Shown here in pieces: positions 1 through 7,970 of a DNA stretch of 22,400 nt; positions within the stretch are counted from its first letter, which is position 1; each line of letters opens with the position of its first letter. The DNA is from CBFIDA01 sp965661085 (GTDB lineage Bacteria; Pseudomonadota; Gammaproteobacteria; Comchoanobacterales; Comchoanobacteraceae): NCBI GenBank assembly GCA_965661085.1, contig CBFIDA010000015.1:1-22400 (forward strand), in the 5' to 3' direction. The notes beneath the pieces are model-generated. The model was not told the origin of the DNA and made no database searches. It saw nothing but the letters and a program-made list of their open reading frames with translations. Made by a program: the position numbers and the translations under genes.

Positions 1-1059
1 AGGCAGATCGAGTGGGTTGGCGTGGCCTTCAGCCAAAATGGCATCGATGGCGCTGGCATCGGGAACGGTGTGTTGCCAGATGGGCGCATGGTCTTTGCTG
101 ATGATGGCAGAGGTGATGCCAGTTTTCAGATCGGGATGTTTCAAACAGGCCCATGACATGCAGTATTCGACGTTGAGGCAGGTTGCCAGGCTTTGATCGC
201 GGCAGTGCCTGAGGCCGGCCAAGGTCAAGGCCAAACTGTGGGGCGAGCGTTGCTGGAGTTGCTGATGGGTGCTGCGATGCCATGGTGTGTCTTGTTGGGC
301 CAAATGCGCCATGATGTCCCCGACAGTGTTGTATTGAAAGGCATCGTCGATCTTGCTACGCCATTCAGGCAACTGGCCTTTTGGAAAGGTTGCTTCTGGG
401 TTGTTGGCGAACAGAGTCTTGAGGTCGGTGTCGATGTCGGTGTTGCATTCGATCAGTGTTTTGAGCAGTGCATCGCGCTTGGCCATCGGCCAAATGTGAT
501 CGATGACACCACAATACAGTGCATCGGCCATGTTGATGCGATGCCCAGTCAGAGCCAAAAACGTACCAATTTCACCTGGACATTGGTTGAAAAAATGCAT
601 GGCGCCCACATCGGGGACAAAACCGATGCTGGTTTCAGGCATGGCCCATTGACAGGCTGGGTCAGCAATGCGGTGTGTGGCATGCGCCATCATGCCCACC
701 CCGCCGCCAAAGGTGAAGCCATGGCCATACACCAGCAAAGGGATAGGGTAAGCGTGCAATTGGTGGACCAGTCGATACTGATGGCGCAAAAAATCTTTTT
801 TACCCCCTGGTTGTTGTTTGGTGTCGATCACATGCAGCAGTGTTTTGAGATCACCGCCTGCACAGAAAGCGCGCGGTCCCTCGCCATAAATCAAGACTGC
901 TTTCACATGACCTTGCGTTTGCCATTGTTGTAAAGCGTACTCGAGTTTCTGACTCATGTGCATGTTGATGGCGTTGAGCGCGTGCGGCCGATTGAGCACC
1001 AATTCGCCGATGTGACCCAAATGGCCTTGGTGTGTGTATGCAAAGATTTCAGGCGTCAT
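1..1059 (-). CDS. 3-hydroxyisobutyryl-CoA hydrolase-like protein (crotonase fold), 3' end cut by window
   Basis: Reading the minus strand from the ATG at 1059-1057 gives 353 codons with no stop up to the window edge, so only the last few residues can be missing (the family is about 350-385 aa). Seen: a crotonase oxyanion-hole motif AFCAGGDLKTL (residues 64-74), GFTFGGGVGMM (114-124), and AMPETSIGFVPDVG (139-152). In human HIBCH the catalytic pair Glu169/Asp177 lies eight residues apart in MPETxIGxxPDVG; here they are E142 and D150. That favours a CoA-ester hydrolase of valine catabolism over an enoyl-CoA hydratase, although the substrate is inferred. The start codon overlaps the stop of the upstream ABC ATPase gene (ATGA), so translation is probably coupled. 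Cytosolic; no signal peptide. A generic enoyl-CoA hydratase/isomerase label is the main alternative. Confidence 0.88.
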   Translation of the reverse strand, partial: MTPEIFAYTHQGHLGHIGELVLNRPHALNAINMHMSQKLEYALQQWQTQGHVKAVLIYGEGPRAFCAGGDLKTLLHVIDTKQQPGGKKDFLRHQYRLVHQLHAYPIPLLVYGHGFTFGGGVGMMAHATHRIADPACQWAMPETSIGFVPDVGAMHFFNQCPGEIGTFLALTGHRINMADALYCGVIDHIWPMAKRDALLKTLIECNTDIDTDLKTLFANNPEATFPKGQLPEWRSKIDDAFQYNTVGDIMAHLAQQDTPWHRSTHQQLQQRSPHSLALTLAGLRHCRDQSLATCLNVEYCMSWACLKHPDLKTGITSAIISKDHAPIWQHTVPDASAIDAILAEGHANPLDLP

Positions 1060-2672
1060 GCATGCACCCCAAAGACTTGGCCTGGTACCGCATCCAACAG
1101 TTTTTTGGTATAAGCTTGTTGGGGTTGCGTCAAAACATCCTGCGTGGTGCCATGCTCGATCAAGCGGCCATGTTGCATCACCGACACAGTGTGTGCCATT
1201 TGGCTGACCACTACAAAATCGTGCGTGATGAGCAGATAGCTGATGTCGAATTGTTTTTGAATGTCTTGCAGCAGCTGGATGATCTGGGTCTGAATCGACA
1301 CGTCCAACGCACTGGTGGGCTCATCCAGGATCAGAATTTTGGGTTTGAGGACCAGGGCGCGTGCGATGCACAGACGTTGGCGTTCACCGCCTGAAAATTG
1401 ATGTGGGTGGCGCTCCAGTGCGTCGGCAGGCAATTCGACTGCTTGGAGGCAATCGAGCAATGTTTGTCGAATGGCTTGATGATTGGGTTGTTCCCATGGG
1501 CGGCGTCGGGCATGCAACCCTTCGGCCAGCATATCCATGATGCGCATGCGGGGATTCATCGACGCGTAGGGGTTTTGAAACACCATGCCAACGTCATGAA
1601 GGTGGTGGCAGTCGGGATGCCAAGTCAAATTGCCACGTTGATGCGGCGTCAAGCCCGCCAAGGTTTTGGCAAAGGTGGTTTTGCCTGAGCCGGATTCTCC
1701 CACCAAGGCCATGGTTTTACCTTGGGTCAACGTCATCGACAGTGCCTGGACCGCATGTGTTTTTTGTTTGGGACCAAAGCCACCCCAAGTACGGGGGCCA
1801 TTGAATGTGACGTGGATGTTGTCGGCTTTAAGCAGCGGCTGACTGTCTGTGGCATCTTGCCTGGGGGGGTGAGGTAGGGCTGCTTGCAGCAGGGATTGGC
1901 TATAAGCATGTTGTGGCTGTTTGAAGAAGCGTTGGGTGTCGGCATATTCAATCATCTGTCCGCCCTTCAGGACCAGGACCTGATCGGCCATTTCTTTGAC
2001 CAGCAATAAGTCATGGGTGATGAACAAGATGCTCATGTGATATGTTTTTTGGAGTTTTTTGAGCAAGGCCAGCAGTTGTGCTTGGACAGTGACATCAAGG
2101 GCGGTCGTTGGTTCATCGGCTATCAGTAGGCTGGGTTGTGTGGACAGTGCGGTGGCAATCAAAACCCGTTGCAACATGCCGCCAGACAGTTGATGTGGGT
2201 AGCTTTTGAAGCAGCTGATGGGGTCTTGAATGCCCACTTCATCCAGTAAGGTTAGTGCACGATTTCGGCGCATCGAGCGCCGATGCGTACGATGTTGGCG
2301 CATGTTTTCGGTCATTTGTTGTCCAATGGTCACCACCGGATTGAGTGCGGTGAGCGCGTCTTGAAAAATCATGCCCATGTGCCGACCGCGTATGTGACAC
2401 ATGTGGGCCTCAGGTTGGGACAGGAGTGATGTGCCATTGAGCGTGATGGTGGTGTCTGGTGCCACCTGTGCCATGTGTGGTAGACATTGGATGATGGCTT
2501 GGGCAATCATCGATTTTCCTGCACCGGATTCGCCGACCAGTGCTAAGGTTTGGCCTTGGTGCAGCTGAAAGTTGATGCCTTTGACGACAGGCTTAAGGCA
2601 TTGACGATTGGGCAGCGCAACAGAGAGATTGTTGACCTCCAAACAGAGGGTATGCTTGGTTTGCGTTGGCAT
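1056..2672 (-). CDS. ABC transporter protein with two fused ATPase domains (peptide/oligopeptide class, YejF/DppDF-like)
   Basis: A 538-residue protein with two complete ABC ATPase halves. First half: Walker A GESGAGKS (47-54), signature LSGGMLQRV (162-170), Walker B LLIADEP (182-188), H-loop ITHD (218-221). Second half: GESGSGKT (325-332), FSGGERQRL (426-434), LILDEP (447-452), ITHD (482-485). The short region after each half matches the OppD/OppF C-terminal extension type. In this family (YejF, GsiA) such proteins power inner-membrane import of peptides, glutathione or microcin-like substrates. The start chosen is the ATG at 2672: AAAGGA lies 8 nt upstream, while the in-frame extension to 2771 has no ribosome site. 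No permease or binding-protein gene is next to it, so its partners must lie elsewhere or beyond the left edge. It overlaps the following hydrolase gene by 4 nt. Confidence 0.92.
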   Translation of the reverse strand: MPTQTKHTLCLEVNNLSVALPNRQCLKPVVKGINFQLHQGQTLALVGESGAGKSMIAQAIIQCLPHMAQVAPDTTITLNGTSLLSQPEAHMCHIRGRHMGMIFQDALTALNPVVTIGQQMTENMRQHRTHRRSMRRNRALTLLDEVGIQDPISCFKSYPHQLSGGMLQRVLIATALSTQPSLLIADEPTTALDVTVQAQLLALLKKLQKTYHMSILFITHDLLLVKEMADQVLVLKGGQMIEYADTQRFFKQPQHAYSQSLLQAALPHPPRQDATDSQPLLKADNIHVTFNGPRTWGGFGPKQKTHAVQALSMTLTQGKTMALVGESGSGKTTFAKTLAGLTPHQRGNLTWHPDCHHLHDVGMVFQNPYASMNPRMRIMDMLAEGLHARRRPWEQPNHQAIRQTLLDCLQAVELPADALERHPHQFSGGERQRLCIARALVLKPKILILDEPTSALDVSIQTQIIQLLQDIQKQFDISYLLITHDFVVVSQMAHTVSVMQHGRLIEHGTTQDVLTQPQQAYTKKLLDAVPGQVFGVHA

Positions 2673-3098
2673 GATCACAGTCCTTTGTCTTTCCAAGATT
2701 ACTCTAGCAATGGTCTTGTGGTAATGCACGGATTTTTTGACAGCATGCTTGGTTTGACATGCGCAATGCATGGTGATTTTGATCCTGCATCACCTGTATG
2801 GATCGTCACCAGGGCTCAGCAACCCATGCAGCCACATCGGATGCCTTATTGGCGCATCTGGGTGCGCCATCATCGGCGATTTCAACCCCAATGATGATGC
2901 ATCAATGAGGTGCTATCGGTTGCATCTATTTTTTTAGATGGTGTTGTTGCGTCATGAAATCCCTATCCAACTTCTTGTCTTGGGTTTACATGTTGTAAAA
3001 AAACAATTGACTTCGACATCTTGGCTACATACAATCTGTGAAGATCGTTCCTTTGTTGAATATAATAAGCAACACATGCAAAAAAAAATTATCATTTT
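2673..3098. other. Intergenic region between divergent genes
   Basis: 426 bp between the minus-strand ABC ATPase and the plus-strand SAHH-like gene. No convincing ORF is seen. It carries the plus-strand promoter at 3007-3035, a perfect TATAAT hexamer at 3061-3066 without a good -35, and a small hairpin around 2925-2942 (CATCTA/TAGATG with a T-rich loop) that may be fortuitous. On the minus strand, TGCTAGAGT near 2693-2701 resembles an extended -10 for the ABC gene, but no clear -35 goes with it. Confidence 0.5.
3007..3035 (+). promoter_or_regulatory. Sigma70-type promoter of the SAHH-like/methyltransferase cassette
   Basis: TTGACT (3007-3012), a 17-nt spacer, and TACAAT (3030-3035): each box is one base from consensus at ideal spacing. 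Transcription would start near 3042, leaving a leader of about 57-87 nt before the candidate start codons at 3099 and 3129. Confidence 0.75.
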
Positions 3099-4535
3099 AT
3101 GATGTTTAAGGGAGCTATAGAATTTAAAATGATCGGCGATTTTTCACAACGAACGACACAGATCGACAAAGATACGCATCTAGAATTACATGGTTGTGGC
3201 AGAATCAACGAACGTCATGAGCACCTGCCCTTACTTCATCTGCTGTTGCAACATTATCTGAACGGCGAGCAAAGCCAGCCGCTGCGAAAAACAGCTGTGG
3301 TTTTGGTGCATCATTTATTGACCAATTCTGCGCATTTGGTCACAGCGTTGCTCCAACTTGGCGTGCATCCCCAAAACATGGTTGTGGTGGGTAAAGCGTA
3401 CTCAACATGCAATGAAGTTGTTGAATACATCCGATCCATGAACATCAATTATCGTGATAACACAATACCCAACAGCATCGGACAATACAGTGCCAGCTTT
3501 TTGTGTGACGTGCGTACGGCTTGGTCAGACCTGTTATCGACTGTGCACAGTGATGTTGATCAATACCTCATTTTGGATCATGGTGGGTATGCCTCTGCTT
3601 TGATTCCGGCACACATCGCTCACCATCACAAAGTCATCCGTATTGCAAAAACAACTTCTGGACTAATGTATTTTGAACAGCATGGATTTCAGCCCTTTCC
3701 TGTCATCGACATGGCAAGATCGGCCACCAAAATGTTGTTGGAATCACCGCTGATCGCTAACGCGGTGGTGGAGAAATCCATTACGGCACTTCCAAAAAAC
3801 GCCATCGATATCAACATTGGTATTGTAGGCTATGGTGCCATCGGTCAGGCTTTGACGCATAAGCTTGCTTCGATGGGCCACCGTTGTCTGATGGTTTACG
3901 ATGATGACGCAACCAAATTTTCTGGAGATAACATTGTCGAAAATGTGCTTTGTGTCGACGATCTGAAGACGCTGTTCACCGAATGTCATTATGTTTTTGG
4001 TTGCACAGGTCAAGACATCACAAAATCACACCTCGATTGCTTTACTCAATCAAAGACAGACAAATGTTTGGTCAGTTGTTCCTCGGAAGATAAAGAGTTT
4101 TTGTCATTATTGCAGCATATAGAATCCTTGAACCCATGCAAAGACAATAATATTCTGGTAGACATCCACCACCCTACAGCCTCTGGCGCAACCATTCGTA
4201 TTTTATCCGGTGGTTTTCCTGTGAATTTTGATCATTCTGGTCAATCGGTGCCATCTGAGGACATCCAATTGACTCGATCGCTTACATTGGCTGCGGTCTT
4301 TCAAGCCATCCATTTGTTTGGGCTACAGCATGCTGCCGATCAAAAATTGATTTACACATTGGATTCTGTCTTACAGAAATTCATTGTGGATCACTGGTTG
4401 TCCTTTAAAACAGGCAGACCTTATGCCCCTGAGCTGCTGTCAAGGTTTCAAAAGAAATTGCTCAAAGATAAGTTGAAAAACAAAGCACTGGATTATACAA
4501 GTCCATTCAGTGACCGTTTTAAGGGAAATGATTAA
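3099..4535 (+). CDS. S-adenosylhomocysteine hydrolase-fold, NAD-binding protein with altered catalytic residues
   Basis: A 478-aa protein that I align by eye, nearly without gaps, to S-adenosylhomocysteine hydrolase (SAHH). Seen: the adenosine-side histidine (H72, equivalent to human H55), YST (101-103), LILDHGG (157-163), AKTTSG (183-188), SATK (208-211, keeping the human K186 equivalent), and a Rossmann NAD motif GYGAIG (244-249). A C-terminal GGFPVNF segment resembles SAHH GRLVNLG. Catalytic positions differ: human T57 is L74, D131 is H161, E156 is K184, D190 is E215 and C195 is A220. Classical SAH hydrolysis therefore seems unlikely. It probably binds NAD and perhaps an adenosyl compound; the true reaction is unknown. 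The next gene, 102 nt downstream, encodes a methyltransferase-like protein that would release SAH. Start uncertain: ATG 3099/3102 lacks a ribosome site, and ATG 3129 has AAGGGAG 14 nt upstream. G+C looks lower than in neighbouring genes. Confidence 0.8.
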   Translation: MMFKGAIEFKMIGDFSQRTTQIDKDTHLELHGCGRINERHEHLPLLHLLLQHYLNGEQSQPLRKTAVVLVHHLLTNSAHLVTALLQLGVHPQNMVVVGKAYSTCNEVVEYIRSMNINYRDNTIPNSIGQYSASFLCDVRTAWSDLLSTVHSDVDQYLILDHGGYASALIPAHIAHHHKVIRIAKTTSGLMYFEQHGFQPFPVIDMARSATKMLLESPLIANAVVEKSITALPKNAIDINIGIVGYGAIGQALTHKLASMGHRCLMVYDDDATKFSGDNIVENVLCVDDLKTLFTECHYVFGCTGQDITKSHLDCFTQSKTDKCLVSCSSEDKEFLSLLQHIESLNPCKDNNILVDIHHPTASGATIRILSGGFPVNFDHSGQSVPSEDIQLTRSLTLAAVFQAIHLFGLQHAADQKLIYTLDSVLQKFIVDHWLSFKTGRPYAPELLSRFQKKLLKDKLKNKALDYTSPFSDRFKGND

Positions 4536-4637
4536 AAATAAATTGTATCTTAATGCAGGTTGATCTTGTGTTGTCAATAATTCCATGCAAAGATGAGATT
4601 TTATTGAACATGACTTTACCGTGTATTGGAGATTCAT

Positions 4638-5714
4638 ATGAAAACAATTTTAAAGTGGTCAGGTGCAGCCTCCCGCTCTGTCTCACGTCAATTTCCGTGG
4701 GGCAGACATTCGATGGCCACATGGACATCTCAACAACCCCAGGTCAAACTTTTGAGCAGTTTGAAGCATTATGCAGATCCGAACGATTCAAAATCATGCA
4801 TCAGGATGATTCAGGATGCTGAAAAAATCAACGCGTTTTTGGCTGGTGCCAATACAAAATGTCGCAATGGCTATCTGTCTAAGCAGTTTGCTTTTTGGCT
4901 GAATGCTTATGCAGTTGAGGCGCCAAATGCACTGGGCAATTTTTTGTCTGGGAATGTGACATTGAATCAACTTTGCCAAAATTTCATCCAATTTTGTTTT
5001 GCCAGAAACATTCATTTGGATGCCCAACAAACTCTAGAAGGATTTGCTGAGCACAATCGGTTGTTGGATGACACAGTTAAAAAAACACTCAACCGCATGC
5101 CGCGAAAAAAACACATCCGCATGATGGGTTATGGCTTAGACGATGGTGCATATGAGACAGAGATTGCTGACCATCTTTTGAAGCAGCAGTTGGCCGAAGA
5201 AGTCACACTTTATGGATTTGATCCTTACGCCAATCGCAGCGATAACGTGCTTTACTTGTCTCCAGAGCAATTGAGGGAGGACACACTTCCAAAATTTGAT
5301 CTCGTCATTGCGCGCTGGGTACTGCATCACGTTGCATTGCATCAGAGATGGGCGGATCTCATGCGTTGTCTGGAGTGGAGATCCCCAGATTCGACGGTGA
5401 TTTTGATTGAACATGGTGCATTGACACTGCCTGTGACACATCATGAAAAGCGGCTGTATCATCTGTTCAATGCGACATTCGATGTCATTGCAAACATAGG
5501 CTTGAGGCCGAAATTTTTCACTTGTACAGAACCCCATGGTCATCAATTTTTTATTGACTATCTAGAGTCCAGTGACTTTGAGGTGATGCGTGATCATCTG
5601 GCGCCTCAGTCGTCTCACCTTTATGAAATCGGTCCAGAATTTCCAAATCAAACGTTTTTTTATGCCCAAGCATCGTCAAAAGATGCGGAGGCATCGGTCA
5701 ATCAACGCCCATGA
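4638..5714 (+). CDS. SAM-dependent methyltransferase-like protein (class I Rossmann)
   Basis: 358 aa from the ATG at 4638, chosen because TGGAG lies 6 nt upstream; a TTG at 4626 is the alternative. Residues 1-150 match nothing I recognise. From about 158 the order is that of a class I methyltransferase: a strand and glycine loop RMMGYGLDDGAYE (161-173, a degenerate motif I), the acidic end of the second strand GFDPYA (193-198), a post-motif FDLVIARWVLHHV (220-232), then STVILIEHG (252-260). The substrate is unknown; the WVLHHV type occurs in small-molecule and natural-product methyltransferases. It lies 102 nt after the SAHH-like gene with no terminator between, so one transcript is likely. 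The pairing hints that the first protein senses or processes the SAH made here, which is inference. Confidence 0.72.
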   Translation: MKTILKWSGAASRSVSRQFPWGRHSMATWTSQQPQVKLLSSLKHYADPNDSKSCIRMIQDAEKINAFLAGANTKCRNGYLSKQFAFWLNAYAVEAPNALGNFLSGNVTLNQLCQNFIQFCFARNIHLDAQQTLEGFAEHNRLLDDTVKKTLNRMPRKKHIRMMGYGLDDGAYETEIADHLLKQQLAEEVTLYGFDPYANRSDNVLYLSPEQLREDTLPKFDLVIARWVLHHVALHQRWADLMRCLEWRSPDSTVILIEHGALTLPVTHHEKRLYHLFNATFDVIANIGLRPKFFTCTEPHGHQFFIDYLESSDFEVMRDHLAPQSSHLYEIGPEFPNQTFFYAQASSKDAEASVNQRP

Positions 5715-5822
5715 TGCAGCGCTCTCAAGCATCTGACGCATGTTTTGTGTTGCTCGTCGTCCAGGCGTTGGGTCTAAAAGCATGATGGGCTGCATCTTTC
5801 AGTCGAGATGAAACCGTTTGGA

Positions 5823-5851
5823 TTTACATCTTGGGTTGGGCTGTTTATACT
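5823..5851 (+). promoter_or_regulatory. Sigma70-type promoter of the hybrid sensor kinase
   Basis: TTTACA (5823-5828), a 17-nt spacer, TATACT (5846-5851). Start of transcription expected near 5858, about 100 nt before the chosen ATG at 5959. Confidence 0.65.
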
Positions 5852-5958
5852 AATGCAATGCATATATCATTTGGTTGTGGCGTGAGATATGGCCTTGGTG
5901 GCCGGCGCTTTGTGCTGAATGTGTTGCAAGCCGGAACACTTCATGGATTGAGACACAC

Positions 5959-7821
5959 ATGACCGATAAAAATCCAACACATATGAAAGAAATTGCTGAT
6001 TTGAAGCAGCGTCTTCTTGACAAGGAGGCAGAGCTTTATCGTATACGCATCATCCTTGATGATCTGCCTGGTGACATTTATTGGAAAAACTTAGAGGGTG
6101 TCTACCAAGGCATGAACCGTCAAGGTAAGGAAAGTTTGTGTCGCATGGGTTTTCTCCAAGAAATTGACAGTTTAATTGGGAAGACCGACCACGATTTATT
6201 TGATCAAAAAACGGCAGACGAATTCAAGCACAATGACCAGGCGGTGATCCAACATAAGCGTAGGATGATCAAAGAAGAAACCGCAACGTTGCCGTCAGGA
6301 CAAAAAATTGTTCAGTTGACGACCAAAAGTCCGCTGTTGGATGCATCTGGGAAAGTCATTGGCATCATTGGTACCACAGTGGACATCACAGAGTTGAAAG
6401 CAGCCAAAGAAATAGCCGAAGAAGCCAGTCGTTCAAAGTCAGAATTCATTGCCAACATGAGTCACGACATCCGTACGCCCATTACCGGTATCTTGGCCAT
6501 GGCCGATCACATACTCGATACGGCAAACGCCTTGGATACACTCACACAAGAATCGAAACAATTATTGCCACAAAACAAAGACGTGCAACCCAACGACCTG
6601 CTGGCCAAGGCCTACATCAAGCAAGGTGTCGCTTTGAAAGAAATGATTGCAGGGGTGCGTCAAGACATCCCCTTATTGAGTGCGTCAACTTGTGCCTTAC
6701 TGAATTTATGCAATGAAATCTTAGAGATGGTGCGTTTAGAATCTGGTCAGACAATCGAGTGCTCTGAAATCTTTGATCTCAATGTACAACTTCAACAATT
6801 GATGCATTTGTTAAGGCCTGTGGCCAAAAATAAGCAGCTGGCGTTGTCTTGTACCATTGATCCAGCAGTGCCACACCGCCTCAAAGGTGCACGTTTGCAT
6901 CTCGATCGCATTTTGTTAAACATTGCCACCAATGCACTGAAGTTCACCGAGCAGGGGTTCATTCGAATCATCGTCAAATTGGCCGACGACCAACATCCTG
7001 ACTGCCGTTTTAAATCGGGTGATGCCATCAACCTGATGTGCATCATTGAAGACAGTGGCATTGGCATTCCAGAGGATCAGAAGGCCCTCATCTTTGATTG
7101 TTTTTCTCGGCTCACCACATCCTATCAAGGGGTGTATGAAGGTTCTGGTTTGGGTTTATACATGGTGCAACATTATCTTGCATTGATGGGGGGGCACATC
7201 GACGTTTCAAGCACCCTCAATGAAGGCAGTTGTTTTACCATCACAGTGCCAATGTGCATCGCTGATGCAGCACCAGAAGAAGCACCCCAGGTGTCTGATC
7301 CATTGCATCAAACAGCCAGATCAGCAAGCATGCTCAAAAACACGCCGTTTCCAAAAGATGGGATGGTTGGTGATGGTGGCGGCACAGATGGCAGCTTGCC
7401 AGAGATGGTTGGTGCGCTCAGCGACCATGTCCGTTCGGTTGTGTTGCTGATTGAAGACAGCCCCATCGCTGCCTTTGCCGCCCAAAACAAATTGAAAGCG
7501 TTGCATTGTGAGGTTGACTGGGCCAAAAATGGTGTTCAAGGTCTACAGATGGCCCAAGATAAACTTTACGATTGTATTTTTATAGACATTGGTCTGCCCG
7601 ATGCCAGTGGGCCAGAAATCACTCAAAAAATAAGAGCGCTGGTTGATGCACAACATGCTTCTGTCCCAATTGTTGCAATCACTGGTCATGCCACCGATGC
7701 ACATCGGCGGCAAGTCTGCCTTGATTCTGGGATGCAAGCGGTTTTGGCCAAACCAACCCGGGATTCAGAACTCAGAGCCGCCCTTGAGCAGTACGTTTGG
7801 CGGAAAAATCAGGTGACATGA
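5959..7821 (+). CDS. PAS-domain hybrid sensor histidine kinase with C-terminal receiver
   Basis: 620 aa from the ATG at 5959; an upstream TTG at 5875 is possible but has no ribosome site. Order: a short coiled-coil-like start (8-30), a PAS domain (about 32-148, with GDIYWKNLEGVYQGMN and a closing GTTVDITELK), an H-box FIANMSHDIRTP (163-174, phospho-acceptor H169), an ATPase domain with N-box NIATNALKF (321-329), G1 EDSGIGIP (364-371) and G2 GSGLGL (395-400), a linker rich in G, D and P (440-490), then a receiver with phospho-acceptor D543 (FIDIGLPD) and K598. No transmembrane segment is seen, so it should sense a cytosolic signal. The two dimerisation helices are separated by about 60 extra residues (roughly 187-245). 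No Hpt protein or response regulator is in the window, so its output partner is elsewhere. Confidence 0.93.
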   Translation: MTDKNPTHMKEIADLKQRLLDKEAELYRIRIILDDLPGDIYWKNLEGVYQGMNRQGKESLCRMGFLQEIDSLIGKTDHDLFDQKTADEFKHNDQAVIQHKRRMIKEETATLPSGQKIVQLTTKSPLLDASGKVIGIIGTTVDITELKAAKEIAEEASRSKSEFIANMSHDIRTPITGILAMADHILDTANALDTLTQESKQLLPQNKDVQPNDLLAKAYIKQGVALKEMIAGVRQDIPLLSASTCALLNLCNEILEMVRLESGQTIECSEIFDLNVQLQQLMHLLRPVAKNKQLALSCTIDPAVPHRLKGARLHLDRILLNIATNALKFTEQGFIRIIVKLADDQHPDCRFKSGDAINLMCIIEDSGIGIPEDQKALIFDCFSRLTTSYQGVYEGSGLGLYMVQHYLALMGGHIDVSSTLNEGSCFTITVPMCIADAAPEEAPQVSDPLHQTARSASMLKNTPFPKDGMVGDGGGTDGSLPEMVGALSDHVRSVVLLIEDSPIAAFAAQNKLKALHCEVDWAKNGVQGLQMAQDKLYDCIFIDIGLPDASGPEITQKIRALVDAQHASVPIVAITGHATDAHRRQVCLDSGMQAVLAKPTRDSELRAALEQYVWRKNQVT

Positions 7822-7822
7822 T

Positions 7823-7847
7823 CAACACGATAGGGGTGTTGGTTTTT
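7823..7847 (+). terminator. Possible weak intrinsic terminator after the sensor kinase
   Basis: CAACAC (7823-7828) pairs with GTGTTG (7836-7841) across a 7-nt loop and is followed by GTTTTT. The stem is short. It begins two bases after the kinase stop codon, between convergent genes. Confidence 0.4.
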
Positions 7848-7970
7848 GGTGATCATGTGCGCGTCAACAACATTCGCCAACAGCCTGCATCGACCTTGCC
7901 GTTCTGACAGTGATGCAGCCGGTGTTCAGGCAGCATCATCCAGGTTGCCAAACATCTGGCATTGGTGGGT

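Noticed and set aside
193..933. Plus-strand 246-codon frame
   Set aside because: It is antisense to the HIBCH-like gene, whose minus frame reads through without a stop and carries clear family motifs.
4553..4822. Small plus frame before the methyltransferase gene
   Set aside because: Runs out of frame into the methyltransferase start; no ribosome site, and the in-frame alternative fits better.
5713..5796. GATGCAGC / GCTGCATC inverted repeat after the methyltransferase
   Set aside because: Arms are 8 bp with 68 nt between them and only a short pyrimidine tail, so chance is likely.
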